DNA from: Mesostigma viride
Taxonomy: Eukaryota; Streptophyta; Mesostigmatophyceae; Mesostigmatales; Mesostigmataceae
DNA: 64,000 bases
NCBI GenBank assembly: GCA_009746045.1
Contig: RPFO01000648.1
Location: forward strand, 969,021 to 1,033,020
Reading direction: 5' to 3'
Positions 1 to 13,500 of this stretch are shown here, piece after piece; the stretch's first letter is position 1, and each line of letters starts with the position of its first letter. A model generated the notes under the pieces. The model made no database searches. It saw only the letters and a program-made list of their open reading frames with translations, and was not told the DNA's origin. A program made the position numbers and the translations under genes.

Positions 1-959
1 TCATTTGTTGCCACGGGACGTATGCTGGCGATGGCGATGGTGAGTCGTTTGTTTCGATGACCGCCGGATAGTGCCTGCTCTCTTTCTGATGCGTTTCCTC
101 GGTTGCGTTGTTTCCATTTGGCCGAATTCACCTTGTCGAAGCGAAGACATAGCGTAGCAAGGGTCTGCGTTTCATTTTCTTAGCCGTGCAGGACGCCATC
201 TTCATGGTCCTTCGCGTTTCCCGAGTGAACGTCCGTTGCCAGAGGATCTGTGATGATTTTTTCTGGAATATACTGGGCGGTGAAAGCCCCTGTGGATGCT
301 TGCCAGGTCATGAGTTTAGGGCGTCATTTACTGCTGTAGTGGCTGACATTCATGGTGCTTTATGCGTAAGATAATCTGCCTTGCTTCGCACGTGGATTTT
401 CACTGGGCTGAAGAGCGCGTCTGGTAGCATGTTTACGTGGTGTATAAGGTGATCAATCCACCATTTGTTTATAGAAGGTGTGAGAATAGAAGGTGTGACA
501 ATAGAATGTGTTTTATATTTCTTCATCAACCACGTCAAAAGTAATCTCCACTGGCTTACAACCTGAATCTTGCTTTGCTGGGTCTGCTGTGTTTCTGTCT
601 CGTTGTGCAGGCCATCCCCTTGGTTGACCAACAAGGTGATTTGTGGTGCCAGCGGGGCCATATTATTTTCTTCTCATTTTCCATCCATGGCATCGGACCG
701 CATGGGCGGGCGGGAGGGCAGATTGGGCAGGGCAGGGCAGGGCAGGCCAGGCCAGGCAAGGCAGGGGAGGCTGCAAGGGTATGGAGCACAGGTAGGCTGG
801 CAGGCAAGGGACAAGGGGCAGGGGACATTGGGCATGAGCCATGAGGCTTGAGCTACGAGCCTTGGGGCATGGGGTTGGGGGAGGCGGGAAACAGACGGGC
901 AGGCAGCCAGCCACATCCACATGACTAGGGGCCAGACAGCAATCAGGGGCACCGCGGGC

Positions 960-1580
960 CCACTTATGCATGCCAGCCACACCCCTCACCAACGTACGCA
1001 TGCCAGCCACCCCCGACACCCACGCACGCATGGCAGCCACCCCACAAAGCTAGGCACGCATGCCAGCCACCCCCTAAACCCACGCACGCATGCAAGCCAC
1101 CCCCACACCCGCGCACGCATGGCAGCCCCCCCCACACCCACGCATGCATGCCAGCCACCCTACAAACCCACGCATGCATGCCAGCCCCCCCCGAAACGCA
1201 CGCACGCTTGCCACCCCCCCCCACATGCACGCACGCATGCCAGCCATCCCACAAAACCACGCATGCATGCCAGCCCCTCCCACACCCACGCCCGCCCCGC
1301 CCCACATGCGTGCATGGCAGCTCCCCCCCACAGCCACGCATGCATGGCAGCCCCCCCACAAACCCACGCATGCATGCCAGCCACCCCACAAACCCACGCA
1401 CGGATGCCAGCCACCCCCACACCCACGCACGCATGCTAGCCACCCCACGAGCCCACGCATGCATGCCAGCCACCCCCCACATGCACGCATGGATGCCAGC
1501 CACCCCCCACACCCACAAAGGCATGCCAGCCACCCCCCACACCCACGCACGCATGCCAGCCAGCCCCGCCCACGAATGGA
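960..1580. repeat. About 29-bp CA/GC-rich minisatellite in U0
   Basis: Imperfect units of mostly 26-30 bp with the core ATGCCAGCCACCCC and ACCCACGCACGC. Stop codons are rare in every frame, so overlapping open frames appear on both strands (His/Pro/Thr-rich forward, Trp/Gly/Cys-rich reverse). These are repeat artefacts. Confidence 0.9.
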
Positions 1581-1986
1581 CAGGGCTAGCATGCCACGCC
1601 CCAACGTCGCGCACAAGGGCACGGTCGAGTCATGTACAAAACATTGTCAACATGAAGTCATAGTGGGCATGACCGATGGTGCCTGTGTTTACAAAGGATT
1701 GCCACTCAATGAATATTAATGAATTATGAACATGGGAGTTTGCATGGGAGTGTTTGGTCGTTATGGCTGCCGCTTGCAAAAAGCGGTACCCACATTGTGT
1801 CTTGCATGGCATAGCTGCATTGTGAGTTTCAGTTGTTAGGAAGTAATGAGTAAGGAAATACTTGCATGCAATGAACGGCGACGTCTCACAATATACGGTA
1901 CTATTCGCACTGGGTTGATGTACTAGTAGTATGACGCGTGCTGGACGTGGCCGTGAGGGACGTAGCGTGGTATCGACGGTGCGGCG

Positions 1987-4474
1987 CATTACAATTCGTT
2001 CAAGTGGCCCGCCGGAGCGGCTGTACAATTTTTCCCAGTGAGCGCGCTGCCAAGTGTACTTGTGGGCAAATTTTTAGGTGCCCTGTCACTTCGAGGTACT
2101 AAAAATTAGGCTACGGTACGAATTCAGCGAATTTCAGCGAATTTTCAGTCGAACCAAAGGAAGTGACGCCAACTACCAAAAAGTTTCCGTTACGAATTTT
2201 CAGCCCAACACTCGCGCAAAATGAAGTGACGGCAACTACCAAAACGTTTCCGTTACGAATTTTCACTCCCACACGTTTGCACAAGAGGAAGTGACGGCAA
2301 CTACCAAAAAGTTTCCGTTACGAATTTTCAGTCCCACACTTCGCGCAAATTTTAGTAGGGCTGCACGCAAGCTACCTTTCAAAATTTTGCGCTAGTATGG
2401 AACGCATTTCATTCGTCTGGAGGAACGCTGCCCGCCAACTACCCCCGTTCAGAATGTTCCGCCGAAATTTACTTGAGATTTGGAAATCTGAACGTGCGCG
2501 CAAATTTTAGTAGGGCTGCACGCAAGCTACCTTTCAAAATTTTGCGCAAGTATGGAACGCAATTCATTCGTCCGGAGGAATGCTGCTCGTCAACTGCCCC
2601 TGTTCAGAAAGTTGCGCCGAACTTTACTTGAGATTTGGAAATCTGAACGTGCGGTTGGAGTTTCGCGGGGAAACCCAAGTTCCCTAGTAATTCACCAATG
2701 ACGCGCTTCGAACACTTGCCCGCTAAAACCTAAGCAGCCGCTCCGGCTGGCCACTTAACCCCTAAATGGTCTGGCTGCCGATTTTCCGCCTAAAACTGAG
2801 TTACAGCCGACACGTCGGCCCCTTCTCGGGGGACCAAATGCCGCGAAAACTATTGAGAATTAGGAAAAGTTTAGCTGAGAAGATCGAAAGTTTATAATTT
2901 TCCTCACAGCATGGTACTAGGGTTTGCATACTTCTGACAAAGTTATAGAGGTGTTCTGGCCGGTCAAAGTACAAGGGGTCAGGGTACTTTTTCACGTACA
3001 ACGTGCATTCCGGAAAACGACGACCTGGCCATGGCGGCTTGCGCCCACGCATGGCATTTACGTTTTCGTTCGAATTTTCTGACCAAACTCAGGAAATTGA
3101 TTTTATACGTCATAAAGATGATACAGGCCAATTTTTGGTTCGCGGGAATGCCATTTGATAGGTGTCGGCAGCGTTCTTGCTGGAAAAAACTGCGATCAGG
3201 CCGGACGATAGAAACGTTGACAGCAATAACTTTCCGGCGTATTTTAAAGGATATATTGGTTTCTTTGTACTTTTTATGATACATATTAGTCGTAAACGTG
3301 CAAGGGTGGCCAGAAATCGCCGAATCCAGCGACCATGCTGCACAACTTTGGTGTGCCGAAATGCGCCATTTTGCGGCCACCGCCTGGGCCAAGGTAACGC
3401 CATCCATGCCTGGTAAAGCTGATTTATCGTTTTCCTATCGATGTTTGGCGTTTATATATACGTTCTAGCTTGTGTAGCACATTCTTTTTGCATTATTCAT
3501 GCTCTTTCTTGACCCTGGCCTGGCCCCTTTCTAAAACACCCTTCTTAGATGCTTCCCTCAGTCAGTTGACCTGCCACAGGGTGATGGTGAAAAGTTTTAG
3601 AGGCTGTATGGGTTTGAATACCTCCATATATGTTTGTTATACATTTCCCACACACATATTGCATGAGTGTGAGGCAGTTGGCTGGTCTCTGTGGCATCAT
3701 CAAGCATGTACCCGGTGAGTAGAAGCTTCCCATTGTCAGCATGTGCCACCAGGTGTGCTGGCCATCACCTGGCAAGCTATAGCAGCTTAGGCCTAGTTTA
3801 TCCTTGCTAGGGCAAGCTGAAATAGGCTTAAAATCACTAGTTTGTTGGTGGCTGCCTCCTAGAATGCATGCCTTGCGTAGGGTATCCGCACCACGTTACC
3901 TACGTGCATGGACAAGGTGGCACCTGCACATAGGTGCCATGTAAGGGCAGTGTGATGATGCAGTTATGTTTCCCCATCATTGTGGAAGGGAAATGTATTG
4001 TGTGGCATGGTTGGGGGCCATATTAGTAGGTATTAGTAGGTAGTATGCCCACTCCTACCCCCTTGGTTGCTTTTTACCAACGGTACCTCTATGGGCTGTA
4101 CTGGGTGTAACTGCTGGTATACCCACCCAAATGATGACCCCAAGGGCTCAAACTGTTCAGCAACTAATTGTTTATCATCCCTGAAGTGGTAGGTGCCTAG
4201 CTCTTACAACATAATTCAAAATGCACATTCTACCAAAAATGAAAACGCTCGTCTTGACCCCCCTGACTTTGAAGGCAGTTATACATGGCCTACCCTGCAT
4301 ATATGTAAGGTTGTGATATACCAACCCGAAGGGTAACTCGTGGACATGCTTGGCCCCCAAGGACAGCCATTGGATATGGGTGGGTTGGATGGCATCTGGT
4401 TTGCAAAATTGTGAAGTTACAGCCGATGCATCGGCAGTATTTCTGCCCATTTAGGGGTTAAACGAAACTTGATG
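1987..4474. mobile_element. Composite insertion inside U0
   Basis: This block is absent from the corresponding position of U4 and U5, where GCGGCG runs straight into GGCCGGCG. Its ends are weakly inverted (CATTACAATTCGTT on the left; CATCAAGTTTCGTT on the right when complemented). Within it, the left segment 1999-2760 is flanked by inverted copies of a GTGGCC...CCGGAGCGGCTG motif. The segment 2757-4462 is flanked by inverted TTAACCCCTAAATGG. Both sides of that segment carry GTTACAGCCGA followed by a palindrome (2806-2819 and 4422-4435). No transposase is recognised, so it may be two nested non-autonomous DNA transposons. Confidence 0.5.
2158..2660. repeat. Two short tandem-repeat sets
   Basis: A 64-bp unit (GAAGTGACGGCAACTACC core) is repeated three times from 2158. 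It is followed by a 157-bp unit (GCGCAAATTTTAGTAGGGC start) present twice, at about 2343 and 2500. Both lie in the insertion within U0. Confidence 0.8.
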
Positions 4475-4660
4475 GGCCGGCGCGAGCGCGCGCGATGGGA
4501 AGCCCCCAAAGGAAGGCCGCCGAGCGTTCGCCCCCCGGCGTAGTAGGCCGGCCCGGTCGGCGGGCTCAACCCGGCGGGTCGAAGCTTTCGGCGAAGGCCT
4601 CAGGGCCCCTGGTGGCGTAGTGCGTCCGAATAAGTGGGGGGCCTTGGCCCCCCCACCTTG

Positions 4661-5388
4661 TTGCCCTTTATACTACTTTTAGGTCGGCCCAATTGTTCCG
4701 CAAACTCTTCCGGCAAACTTTGTCCGTACCCGAGTAGCGCAAAAATCCGAACGCACAATTTGTTTCCACAAAATCTTTCAGCAGATCCCATCCGTAGGCT
4801 TTCTAGCAGCCTGTCACCGCGTAGCGTCCGGCGCCCAAACTCTTCTAAGACGAGTAGCCAAACAAATGCGTGCCAACCGACAATCAGTAAAAGCGTTGCG
4901 CGGAGAAACGACCGTAACCGCGTCGTAACGGTTAATGTTTCCGAGTAGCTAAGCGCCGAAGCCTTGCGTTCCGAGTTGAGCTTGAAATTGGCCTAGGCGT
5001 TTGGAACGGACGAGGGAAATTGGCAAGGAAAACGGCGAGGAGCGGACCGATTCAAGGGGTATTTGGCGGTTGCTGGCAAAAAGCGAGAAAGCTGACGGAC
5101 GGACCTGACCTACTGACAGACCAGGTTTAGTTGCGGTTCGGTTCAGCCACCGGCTTCCCAAAATAGGCCAGCAAACCGTCCGGCACCATGAGTTTGCATG
5201 GAATCGAGGCGTAATCCACGGAATCACAGGCTGTGGCCGGCCGTACAGGTTCGGCTGTCTTGCTAGTGGGCGGGCTGTGTAAGCGGGAGTGTACGGCTGT
5301 GCTGGTACTCGCCGTTGAGGCACAAAAAGCCGTTGAGGCACAGAATCTGCCAAGTAGCGGGGGTTCGGGGGCGGAGCCCCCGATCTTG
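4661..5388 (+). mobile_element. Array unit U1 (short type S1, 728 bp)
   Basis: Starts TTGCCCTTTATACTAC directly after the CTTG of U0 and ends with hairpin GGGGGC-GGA-GCCCCC (5367-5381) and GATCTTG. It is homologous to U6 and to the pieces of U7. It carries an uninterrupted TA site near 4945 (CCGAGTAGCTAAGC), which is the empty site for the CACTA-like insertion in U7. No coding sequence is recognised. Confidence 0.75.
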
Positions 5389-6122
5389 TCAACTACTATA
5401 TTACGATCGTGTTGCGCAAGGGAGAAACCCGAACATCCTGACATCGCCGCGGGCGCCGTACCGTACGGCCTGATCGCACCCCCACGAACGGCTTCTATTC
5501 CTGAAATCCTGCGGAGCCGCGAGTTATGGCCCGTAACCGCCGGCCTGAACGCCGTCACACCCTCCTAAGATCGAGTCTCAGGAGTTCTGAACGGAAACTG
5601 AATTCAGAAATATTCAGCAAAATGCGCGAGAAATGCCGGGGGGCATATACGGATGGGGGGAAGAGTTTTGCGCTGGGGGTTTTCGACCGAAATATCCTAG
5701 TCGATTTACTAAGGGTTCAGACTGAACGGGAAATTTCGAGTGTTCAGACTGAACGAAAATTAAGTTTGAACACATTTCTGAACGGATTTTTCGTTAAATT
5801 TTCGGTTGGGCCTACTTCCCACGCAATGTCCGTGCCAATTTTTGCGAGATGACTGACCTGAACATGTTCAGACGGGGAGCATGGAAAAAAAAAACGGCTC
5901 GAAACTGTGGAATGCAGGGGGCTCCGCTTAAAAAACGGCCGTACGAAACCGAAATTTTTGGGCTCCCGCTGGCCCCCCCGCCTCGGCGCCCTCGGCCACT
6001 GCCCCTTCGCACTGCGCACCCCGCGTGGCGCCGGCGTTCCCGAGGACGCACCCCGCGGGTGTACGCGCCAATCGCCCGCTCAGGCGCCAAAAAGTCTGGG
6101 CCCCGAAGGGGCCCCCAACTTG
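5389..6122 (+). mobile_element. Array unit U2 (short type S2, 734 bp)
   Basis: Starts TCAACTACTATATTACGATC and ends with hairpin GGGCCCC-GAA-GGGGCCC (6098-6114) and CAACTTG. U3 is a tandem copy of the same type. The interior shares TCTGAACGG-type motifs with the long units. No gene recognised. Confidence 0.75.
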
Positions 6123-6855
6123 TCAACTACTTAACTACGATCGTGTTGCGCAAAGGAGAAACCCGAACATCCTGACATCGCCGCGGGCGCCGTACCGTAC
6201 GGCCTGATCGCATCCCCACGAACGGCTACTATTCCTGAAATCCTGCGGAGCCGCAAGTTACGGCCCGTAACCGCCGGCCTGAACGCCGTCACACCCGCGT
6301 AAGATCGACTGTCACCTATTCTGAACGGAAGCCGAATTCAGCAAAATGCGCGAGAAATGCCGTGGGGCATATACGGCTGGGGGGGATGTTGTTTGCCGAA
6401 GCAGCTTAGCCCAAACATCGTAGTAGATTTACTAAGGGTTCAGTCAGAACTGGAAATTTTGAGTGTTCAGACTGAACGGGAAATGTGCAAAAAATTTAGT
6501 TTGAACCCTAGTCTGAACGATTTTTCGGTTGAATTTTCGGTTCGGCCTACTTCCCACGCAATTTTCGTGCCAATTTTTGCGAGATGACTGAACTGAACGT
6601 GTTCAGACGGGGAGCGTTGCAAAAAAACGGCTCGAAACTGTGAAAAGCAGGGGGCTCAGCCCAAAAAACGGCCGTACGAAACCGAAATTTTGGGGCTCCC
6701 GCTGGCCCCCCCGCCTCGGCGCCCTCGGTCACTGCCCCTTCGCACTGCGCACCCCGCGTGGCGCCGGCGTTCCCGAGGACGCACCCCGCGGGTGTACGCG
6801 CCAATCGCCCGCTCAGGCGCCAAAAAGTCTGGGCCCCGAAGGGGCCCCCAACTTG
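6123..6855 (+). mobile_element. Array unit U3 (short type S2, 733 bp)
   Basis: A second copy of the S2 type. It starts TCAACTACTTAACTACGATC right after the CTTG of U2, and ends in the same GGGCCCC-GAA-GGGGCCC hairpin and AACTTG. The next base begins a long-type unit, so the S2 end is seen next to two different starts. No gene recognised. Confidence 0.75.
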
Positions 6856-9800
6856 TTCCCTATATAGTAACTACGATTTAGCCCATCGCAAAAGTTTGGC
6901 GAACCGTGAGGCCCGAAAAGTGGCCCGTACGAAAACCGCGAGCGCAGGGCGGCCGATAGTCAGGGCGATCCGGGGATCCGCGGTGGCGCCCAATCGGAGC
7001 AGTTGCCCGAAAAGTGGCAAACTAGGCAGATCGAGTCTCACACGTTCTGAACGGGGTCTGAAACGGCAGTTACGTCCAGATCCGGTTCAGCACTTTTGCG
7101 GGCAGGTGGGAGGCCAGCCAATGGCCGCGGCCAGATAAAAATACGGAACCCGGCACGATGTCGGCTTGTTGCGCGGCCGTCAAACAATGTCGCGAACCTG
7201 AACATTCCAAACTTTCCGGCGGTAGTAGACGGATGTGGGACGAGGAAGAACCCCTACTGGGCCCATCGCCAGGCCGAGAACGCGCCGTTCTTTTGGGCCG
7301 TAGCGTTCAGTGCGGCAAGTCTACTGAACGTCCAGAAAATGTTTAGAAACCGTAATAATTTGGGCCTTATGGCCGTTTTCCTGTGCGCATTTCGTTCAGA
7401 AACCGTTTCACTGAGTGTTTTCGCATCACTTTTTCCGATTCAGACCAAACCTATAGTCTGAACGTGGTCTGACAGATATTTATTCTAAAATTATACGCAA
7501 ATTTTGAGTTGGAGGAGTGGAGAGTAGTACGATGCTTGCTGGACTAATTTCAGCAAGATTCCGTACTTACCAAGCAGGGAAAAAATGACTTGGGAGGATT
7601 TTCAAGTGGGTAGTACGCGGTGCTGGACCGCCTGGACGCGCCCAAGCAATCGAACGTGCATAAACCAGGACTGCGAGGGGGTGAGGGGGCGACATGCTGC
7701 GACAGCACTTAATTTAATTTCCTGCTGGCTGGGGATGGCGGTCAACGCTGCCTGGAAAATTGGGGATGGACAATGCGTGGGCATTGCTTTTATAGCGTTC
7801 AATGTTCCATTTCGATGCGTACCTTTGAATTGTTTCTGATCTGGCTGGACGTCGGTGGGTAGTCACGTGCGTGGGAGAGGTTCGGGGCGCTATGGCCTGC
7901 TGCGATAGCTAGCGACCTGGAAATGGAATGTCGTTTTAGATTTAGGTATCATGCTATCGTGCTTCTTTGCTTGACGTATTGGGTGCCTAGTGAAATCAGT
8001 TTGCTAGCCGTTGAAGGCGTGGGTGTGGCCGACGAGTTTCTGTTGTCGTCACACCATATTGGAATGAACGCTGGAATCATTTGTTGGCACGGGACGTACG
8101 CTGGCGATGGCGATGGTGAGTCGTTTGTTTCGATGACCGGGCTAGTGCCTGCTCTCTTTCTGATGCGTTTCCTCGGTTGCTTTGTTTCCATTGGGCCGAA
8201 TTCACGTAGTCGCAGAGAAGACATAGCGTAGCAGGGGTCTGCGTTTTATTTTCTTAGCCGTGCAGGACGCCATCTTCATGGTCCTTTGCGTTTCCCGTGT
8301 GAACGTCCGTTGCCAGAGGATCTGTGATGCTATTTACTGGAATGTACTGGGCATGGAAAGCCCCTCGGGATGCTTGCCTGGTCACGAGTTTAGGGCGTCA
8401 TTTACTGCTGTAGTGGCTGACATGCATGGTGCTTTCTGCGTAAGATAATCTGCCTTGCTTCGCACGTGGATTTTCACTGGGCTGAAGAGCGCGTCTGGTA
8501 ACATGTTTACGTGGTGTATAAGGTGATCAATCAACCATTTGTTCATGCATAGAAGGTGTGACAGTAGAAGGTGTGTTATATTTCTTCATCAAGCAAGTCA
8601 AAAGTAATCTCCACTGGCTTACAACCTGAATCTTGCTTTGCTGGGTCTGCTGTGTTTCTGTCTCATTGTGCAGGCTATCCCCTGGGTTGACCAACCAGGT
8701 GATTTGTGGTGCCAGTGGGGCCATATTGTTTTTCTTCTCATTTTCCATCCATGGCATCGGACCGCATGGGCGGGCGGGAGGGCAGAGAGGCCAGGGCAGG
8801 CCAGGCCAGGCCAGGCGAGGCAGGGGAGGCTGCAAGGGTTTGCAGCACAGGTAGGCTGGCAGGCAAGGGGCAAGTGGCAGGGGACACGGGGCATTAGCCA
8901 TGAGGCTTGAGCTACGAGCCTTGGGGCATGGGGTTGGGGGAGGCGGCAAACAGACGGGCAGGCAGCCAGCCACATCCACATGATTAGGGGCCAGACAGCA
9001 ATCAGGGGCACCACGGGCGCACCTATGAATGCCAGCCACCCCCCTCACCAACGTACGCATGCCAGCCACCCCCGACACCCACGCACGCATGGCAGCCATC
9101 CCACAAAGCCAGGCATGCATTCAAGCAACCCCACAAACCCACGCACGCATGCCAGCCACTCCCACACCCACGCACGCATGGCAGTCAGCCCACAATTAAC
9201 CCCACGCACGCATGCCACCCCCCCCCCCCACATATGCATGCATTCCTGCCATCCCCCCCCACACCCACGCATGCATGCCAGCCACCCCCCAAACCCACGC
9301 ATGCATGCCAGCCACCCCCACACCCACGCACGCATGTCAGCCCCCCCACACACCCACGCATGCCTGCCAGCCCCGCCCCAAACCCACGCACGCATGCCAG
9401 CCACCCCCACACCCACGCACGCATGTCAGCCCCCCCCCACACCCACGCATGCATGCCAGCCCCCCCCAAACCCACGCATGCATGCCAGCCACCCCCACAC
9501 CCACGCACGCATGTCAGCCCCCCCCACACCCACTTATGCATGCCAGCCACCCCCGTCACCAACGTACGCATGCCGTCCCCCCCCCACACCCACGCACGCA
9601 TGCCAGCCCGCCCTGCCCCACATGCGTGCATGGCAGCCCCCCCCCAAACCCACGCATGCATGCCAGCCACCCCACAAACCCACGCACGGATGCCAGCCAC
9701 CCCCACACCCAGGCACGTGCATGCCAGCCACCCCACGAGCCCACGCATGCATGCCAGCCACCCCCCACATGCACGCATGGATGCCAGCCACCCCCCACAC

Positions 9801-10510
9801 CCACGTACGCATGCCAGCCACCCCCCACACCCACGCACGCATGGCAGCCCACCCCACGAACCCACGCACGCATGCCAGCCCCCCCCTAAACCCACGCATG
9901 CATGGCAGCTCCCCACCACACCCATGACTAGATAGGGCTGCATGGCCTGACGCGCCCCATGGTCGCGCACAAGGGCACTGTCGAGTCATGTACAAAACAT
10001 TGTCTGCATGTAGTCATAGTGGGCATGACCGATGGTGCATGTGTTTACAAAGGATTGCCACTCAATGAATATTAATGAATGATGAACATGGGAGTTTGCA
10101 TGGAAGTGTTTGGTCGTTATGGCTGCCGCTTGCAAAAAGCGGTACCCACATTGTGTCCTGCATGGCATAGCTGTTAGGAAGTAATGAGTAAGGAAATACT
10201 TGCATGCAATGAACGGCGACGTCTCACAATACACGGTACTATTCGGACTGGGTTGATGTACTAGTAGTACGACGCGTGCTGGACGTGCCCGTGAGGGACG
10301 GAGCGTAGGATCGACGGTGCGGCGGGCCGGCGCGAGCGCGCACGATGGGAAGCCCCCAAAGGAAGGCCGCCGAGCGTTCGCCCCCCGGCGTAGTAGGCCG
10401 GTCCGGTCGGCGGGCTCAACCCGGCGGGTCGAAGCTTTCGGCGGGGGCCTCAGGGCCCCTGGTGGCGTAGTGCGTCCGAATAAGTGGGGGGCCTTGGCCC
10501 CCCCACCTTG
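6856..10510 (+). mobile_element. Array unit U4 (long type L, 3655 bp)
   Basis: Starts TTCCCTATATAGTAACTACG and ends with the 8-bp GGGGGGCC-TT-GGCCCCCC hairpin and ACCTTG at 10510. It is a complete copy of the type seen again in U5 and partly in U0. It contains the minisatellite at 9010-9930. No Rep, helicase or transposase motif is seen in any open frame, so it would be non-autonomous. Confidence 0.8.
9010..9930. repeat. About 29-bp minisatellite in U4
   Basis: Same family as at 960-1580, with variant units of roughly 26-30 bp. The C-rich plus strand makes the minus strand a G-rich tract with many G runs. Confidence 0.9.
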
Positions 10511-13500
10511 TCCCCATCTAGTAACTACGATTAACACGGACCCAAAAGTTTGGCAAACCGTGAGGCCCGAAAAGTGGCCCGTACGAGAACTGCGAGCGCA
10601 GGGCGACCGATAGTCAGGGCGATCCGGAGATCCGCGGTGGCGCCCAATCGGAGCAGACTGTTGCCCGAAAAGTGGCAAACTAGGGAGATCGACTGTCACA
10701 AAGTCTGAACGGGGTCTGAAACGGCAGTTACGTCCAGATCCAGTTCAGCACTTTTGCGGTCAGATAGGAGGCCAGCCAATGGCCGCCGCCAGATAAAAAT
10801 ACGGAACCCGGCACGATGTCGGCTTCTTCGAGGGCGTCAAACTCTGTGTCGCGAATCAAACATCCCATCGCTAGCGGCGATCAACTGCGGCTACTGGGCC
10901 CATCGCTTGGCCGAGAGGGCGCCGTCCTAAACATTCGTAGCGTTCAGTGCGTCAGTTCGACGGAACGTTCAGAAATGGTTGAGAAACCGTGCAAATAATG
11001 TTTAGAAACCGTAACATTTTTGGCGTTACGGCCGTTTTCCTGTCCGCTTTTCGTTCAGAAACCGTTTCACTGAGTGTTTTCGCATCACTTTTCGAAGTTA
11101 TAGTCTGAACATGATGTGACTGATATTTATTCTAAAATTATACGCAAATTTTAAGTTGGAGGAGTGGAGAGTAGTAGGATGCTTGCTGGACGAACTTCTG
11201 CCAGATTCCGTACTTACCAAGCTGGGGAAAAATGACTTGGGAGGATTTTCAAGTGGGTAGTACGCGGTGCTGGACCGCCTGGACGCGCCCAAGCAATCGA
11301 ACGTGCAAAACCAGGAGGGGGCGACATGCTACGACAGCACTTAATTAAATTTCCTGCTGGCTGGGGATGGCGGTCAACGCTGCCTGGAAAATTGGGGATG
11401 GACAATGCGTGGGCATTGCTTTTATAGCGTTCAATGTTCCATTTCGATGCGTACCTTTGATTTGTTTCTGATCTGGCTGGACGTCGGTGGGCAGTCACGT
11501 GCGTGGGAGAGGTGCGGGGCGCTATGGCCTGCTGCGATAGCTAGCGACCTGGAAATGGAATGTCGTTGTAGATTTAGGTATTATGTTATCGTGCTTCTTT
11601 GCTTGACGTATTGGGTGCCTAGTGAAATCAGTTTGCTGTTCGTGGAAGGCGTGGGTGTGGCCGACGAGTTTCTGTTGTCGTCACACCATATTGGAATGAA
11701 CGCTGGATTTGTTGGCACGGGACGTACGCTGGCGATGCCGATGGTGAGTCGTTTGTTTCGATGACCGGGCTAGTGCCTGCTCTCTTTCTGATGCGTTTCC
11801 TCGGTTGCTTTGTTTCCATTGGGCCGAATTCACGTAGTCGCAGCGAAGACATAGCGTAGCAAGGGTCTGCGTTTCATTTTCTTAGCCGTGCAGGACGCCA
11901 TCTTCATGGTCCTTTGCGTTTCCCGTGTCAACGTCCGTTGCCAGAGGATCTGTGATGCTATTTTCTGGAATATACTGGGCGGTGAAAGCCCCTGTGGATG
12001 CTTGCCTGGTCATGAGTTTAGGGCGTCATTTACTGCTGTACTGGCTGACATTCATGGTGCTTTCTGCGTTAGATAATCAGCCTTGCTTCGCACGTGGATT
12101 TTCACCGGGCTGAAGAGCGCGTCTGGTAACATGTTTACGTGGTGAATAAGGTGATCAATCAACCATTTGTTCATAGAAGGTGTGACAGTAGAAGGTGTTT
12201 TATATTTCTTCATCAAGCAAGTCAAAAGTAATCTCCACTGGCTTACAACCTGAATCTTGCTTTGCTGGGTCTGCTGTGTTCCTGTCTCGTTGTGCAGGCT
12301 ATCCCCTTGGTTGACCAACCAGGTGATTTGTGGTGCCAGCGGGGCCATATTGTTTTTCTTCTCATTTTCCATCCGTGGCAACGGACCGCATGGGCGGGCG
12401 GGAGGGCAGAGAGGGCAGGGCAGGCCAGGCCAGGCGAGGCAGGAAAGGCTGCAAGGGTATGCAGCACCGGTAGGCTGGCAGGCAAGCTAGGGCCATGGGG
12501 CATGAGCCATGGCGCTTGAGCTACGAGCCTTGCGGCATGGGGTTTGGGGATGGGGCAAACAGGAGGGCAGGCAGTCAGCCACATCCACATGATTAGGGGC
12601 CAGACAGCAATCAGGGGCACCGCGGGCCCACTTATGCATGCCAGGCACCGGCCCCACCGACCCACGCACACATGCCAGCCACCCCCATGCCCACGCACGC
12701 ATGCCAGCCCCCCCCCCCCCCACACACAAACCCACTTATGCATGCCAGCCACCCCCCACACCCACGTACGCATCCCAGCCACCCCCCACACCCACGCACG
12801 CATTGCAGCCACCCCACAAACCCACGCACCCATGTAAGCCCCCCCACACACTCACGCATGCATGCATGCCAGCCACCCCACAAACCCACGCAGGCATGCC
12901 AGCCAGCCCCGACACCCAGGTACGCATGCCAGCCACCCGCCACACCCACGCACACATGGCAGCCGCCCCACAAACCCATGCACGCATGCCAGCCCCCCCC
13001 TAAACCCACGCATGCATGGCAGCTCCCCACCACACCCACGAATGCATGCCAGCCCCCCCCCACACCCACGCACCCATGCCAGCCATCCCACAAACCCACG
13101 CATGCATGCCAGCCACCCCCTCACCCACGCATGCATGCGGAGCCCCCCCGCAAACCCACGCACGCATGGCAGCCACCCCACGAACCCAGGCACGCATGGC
13201 AGCGCCCCCCTAAACCCACGGATGCATGGCAGCTCACCCCCACACCCACGTACGCATGCCAGCCCCCCCCACACCCACGCACGCATGCCAGCCCGCCCCG
13301 CCCCACATGCATGCATGGCAGCTCCCCCCCACACCCTCGCATGCATGGCAGCCCCCCCACAAACCCACGCATGCATGCCAGCCACCCCACAAACCCATGC
13401 ATGCATGCCAGCCACTCCCACACCCACGCACGCATTCCAGCCCGCCCCGCCCCACATGCATGCATGGCAGCTCCCCCCCACACCCTTGCATGCATGGCAG

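Larger units (their letters stand above)
1..4660 (+). mobile_element. Array unit U0 (long type L), 5' end outside window
   Basis: Bases 1-1986 match the later part of U4 (from about 8088) and U5 (from about 11712), and 4475-4660 match the 3' end of those units. The unit ends in a perfect hairpin at 4636-4653 (GGGGGGCC-TT-GGCCCCCC), followed by ACCTTG at 4655-4660. A 2.49-kb insertion (1987-4474) splits it. No protein resembling a Rep/helicase or transposase is visible; the long open frames come from the minisatellite. Classification as Helitron-like is inference from end structure only. Confidence 0.7.
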
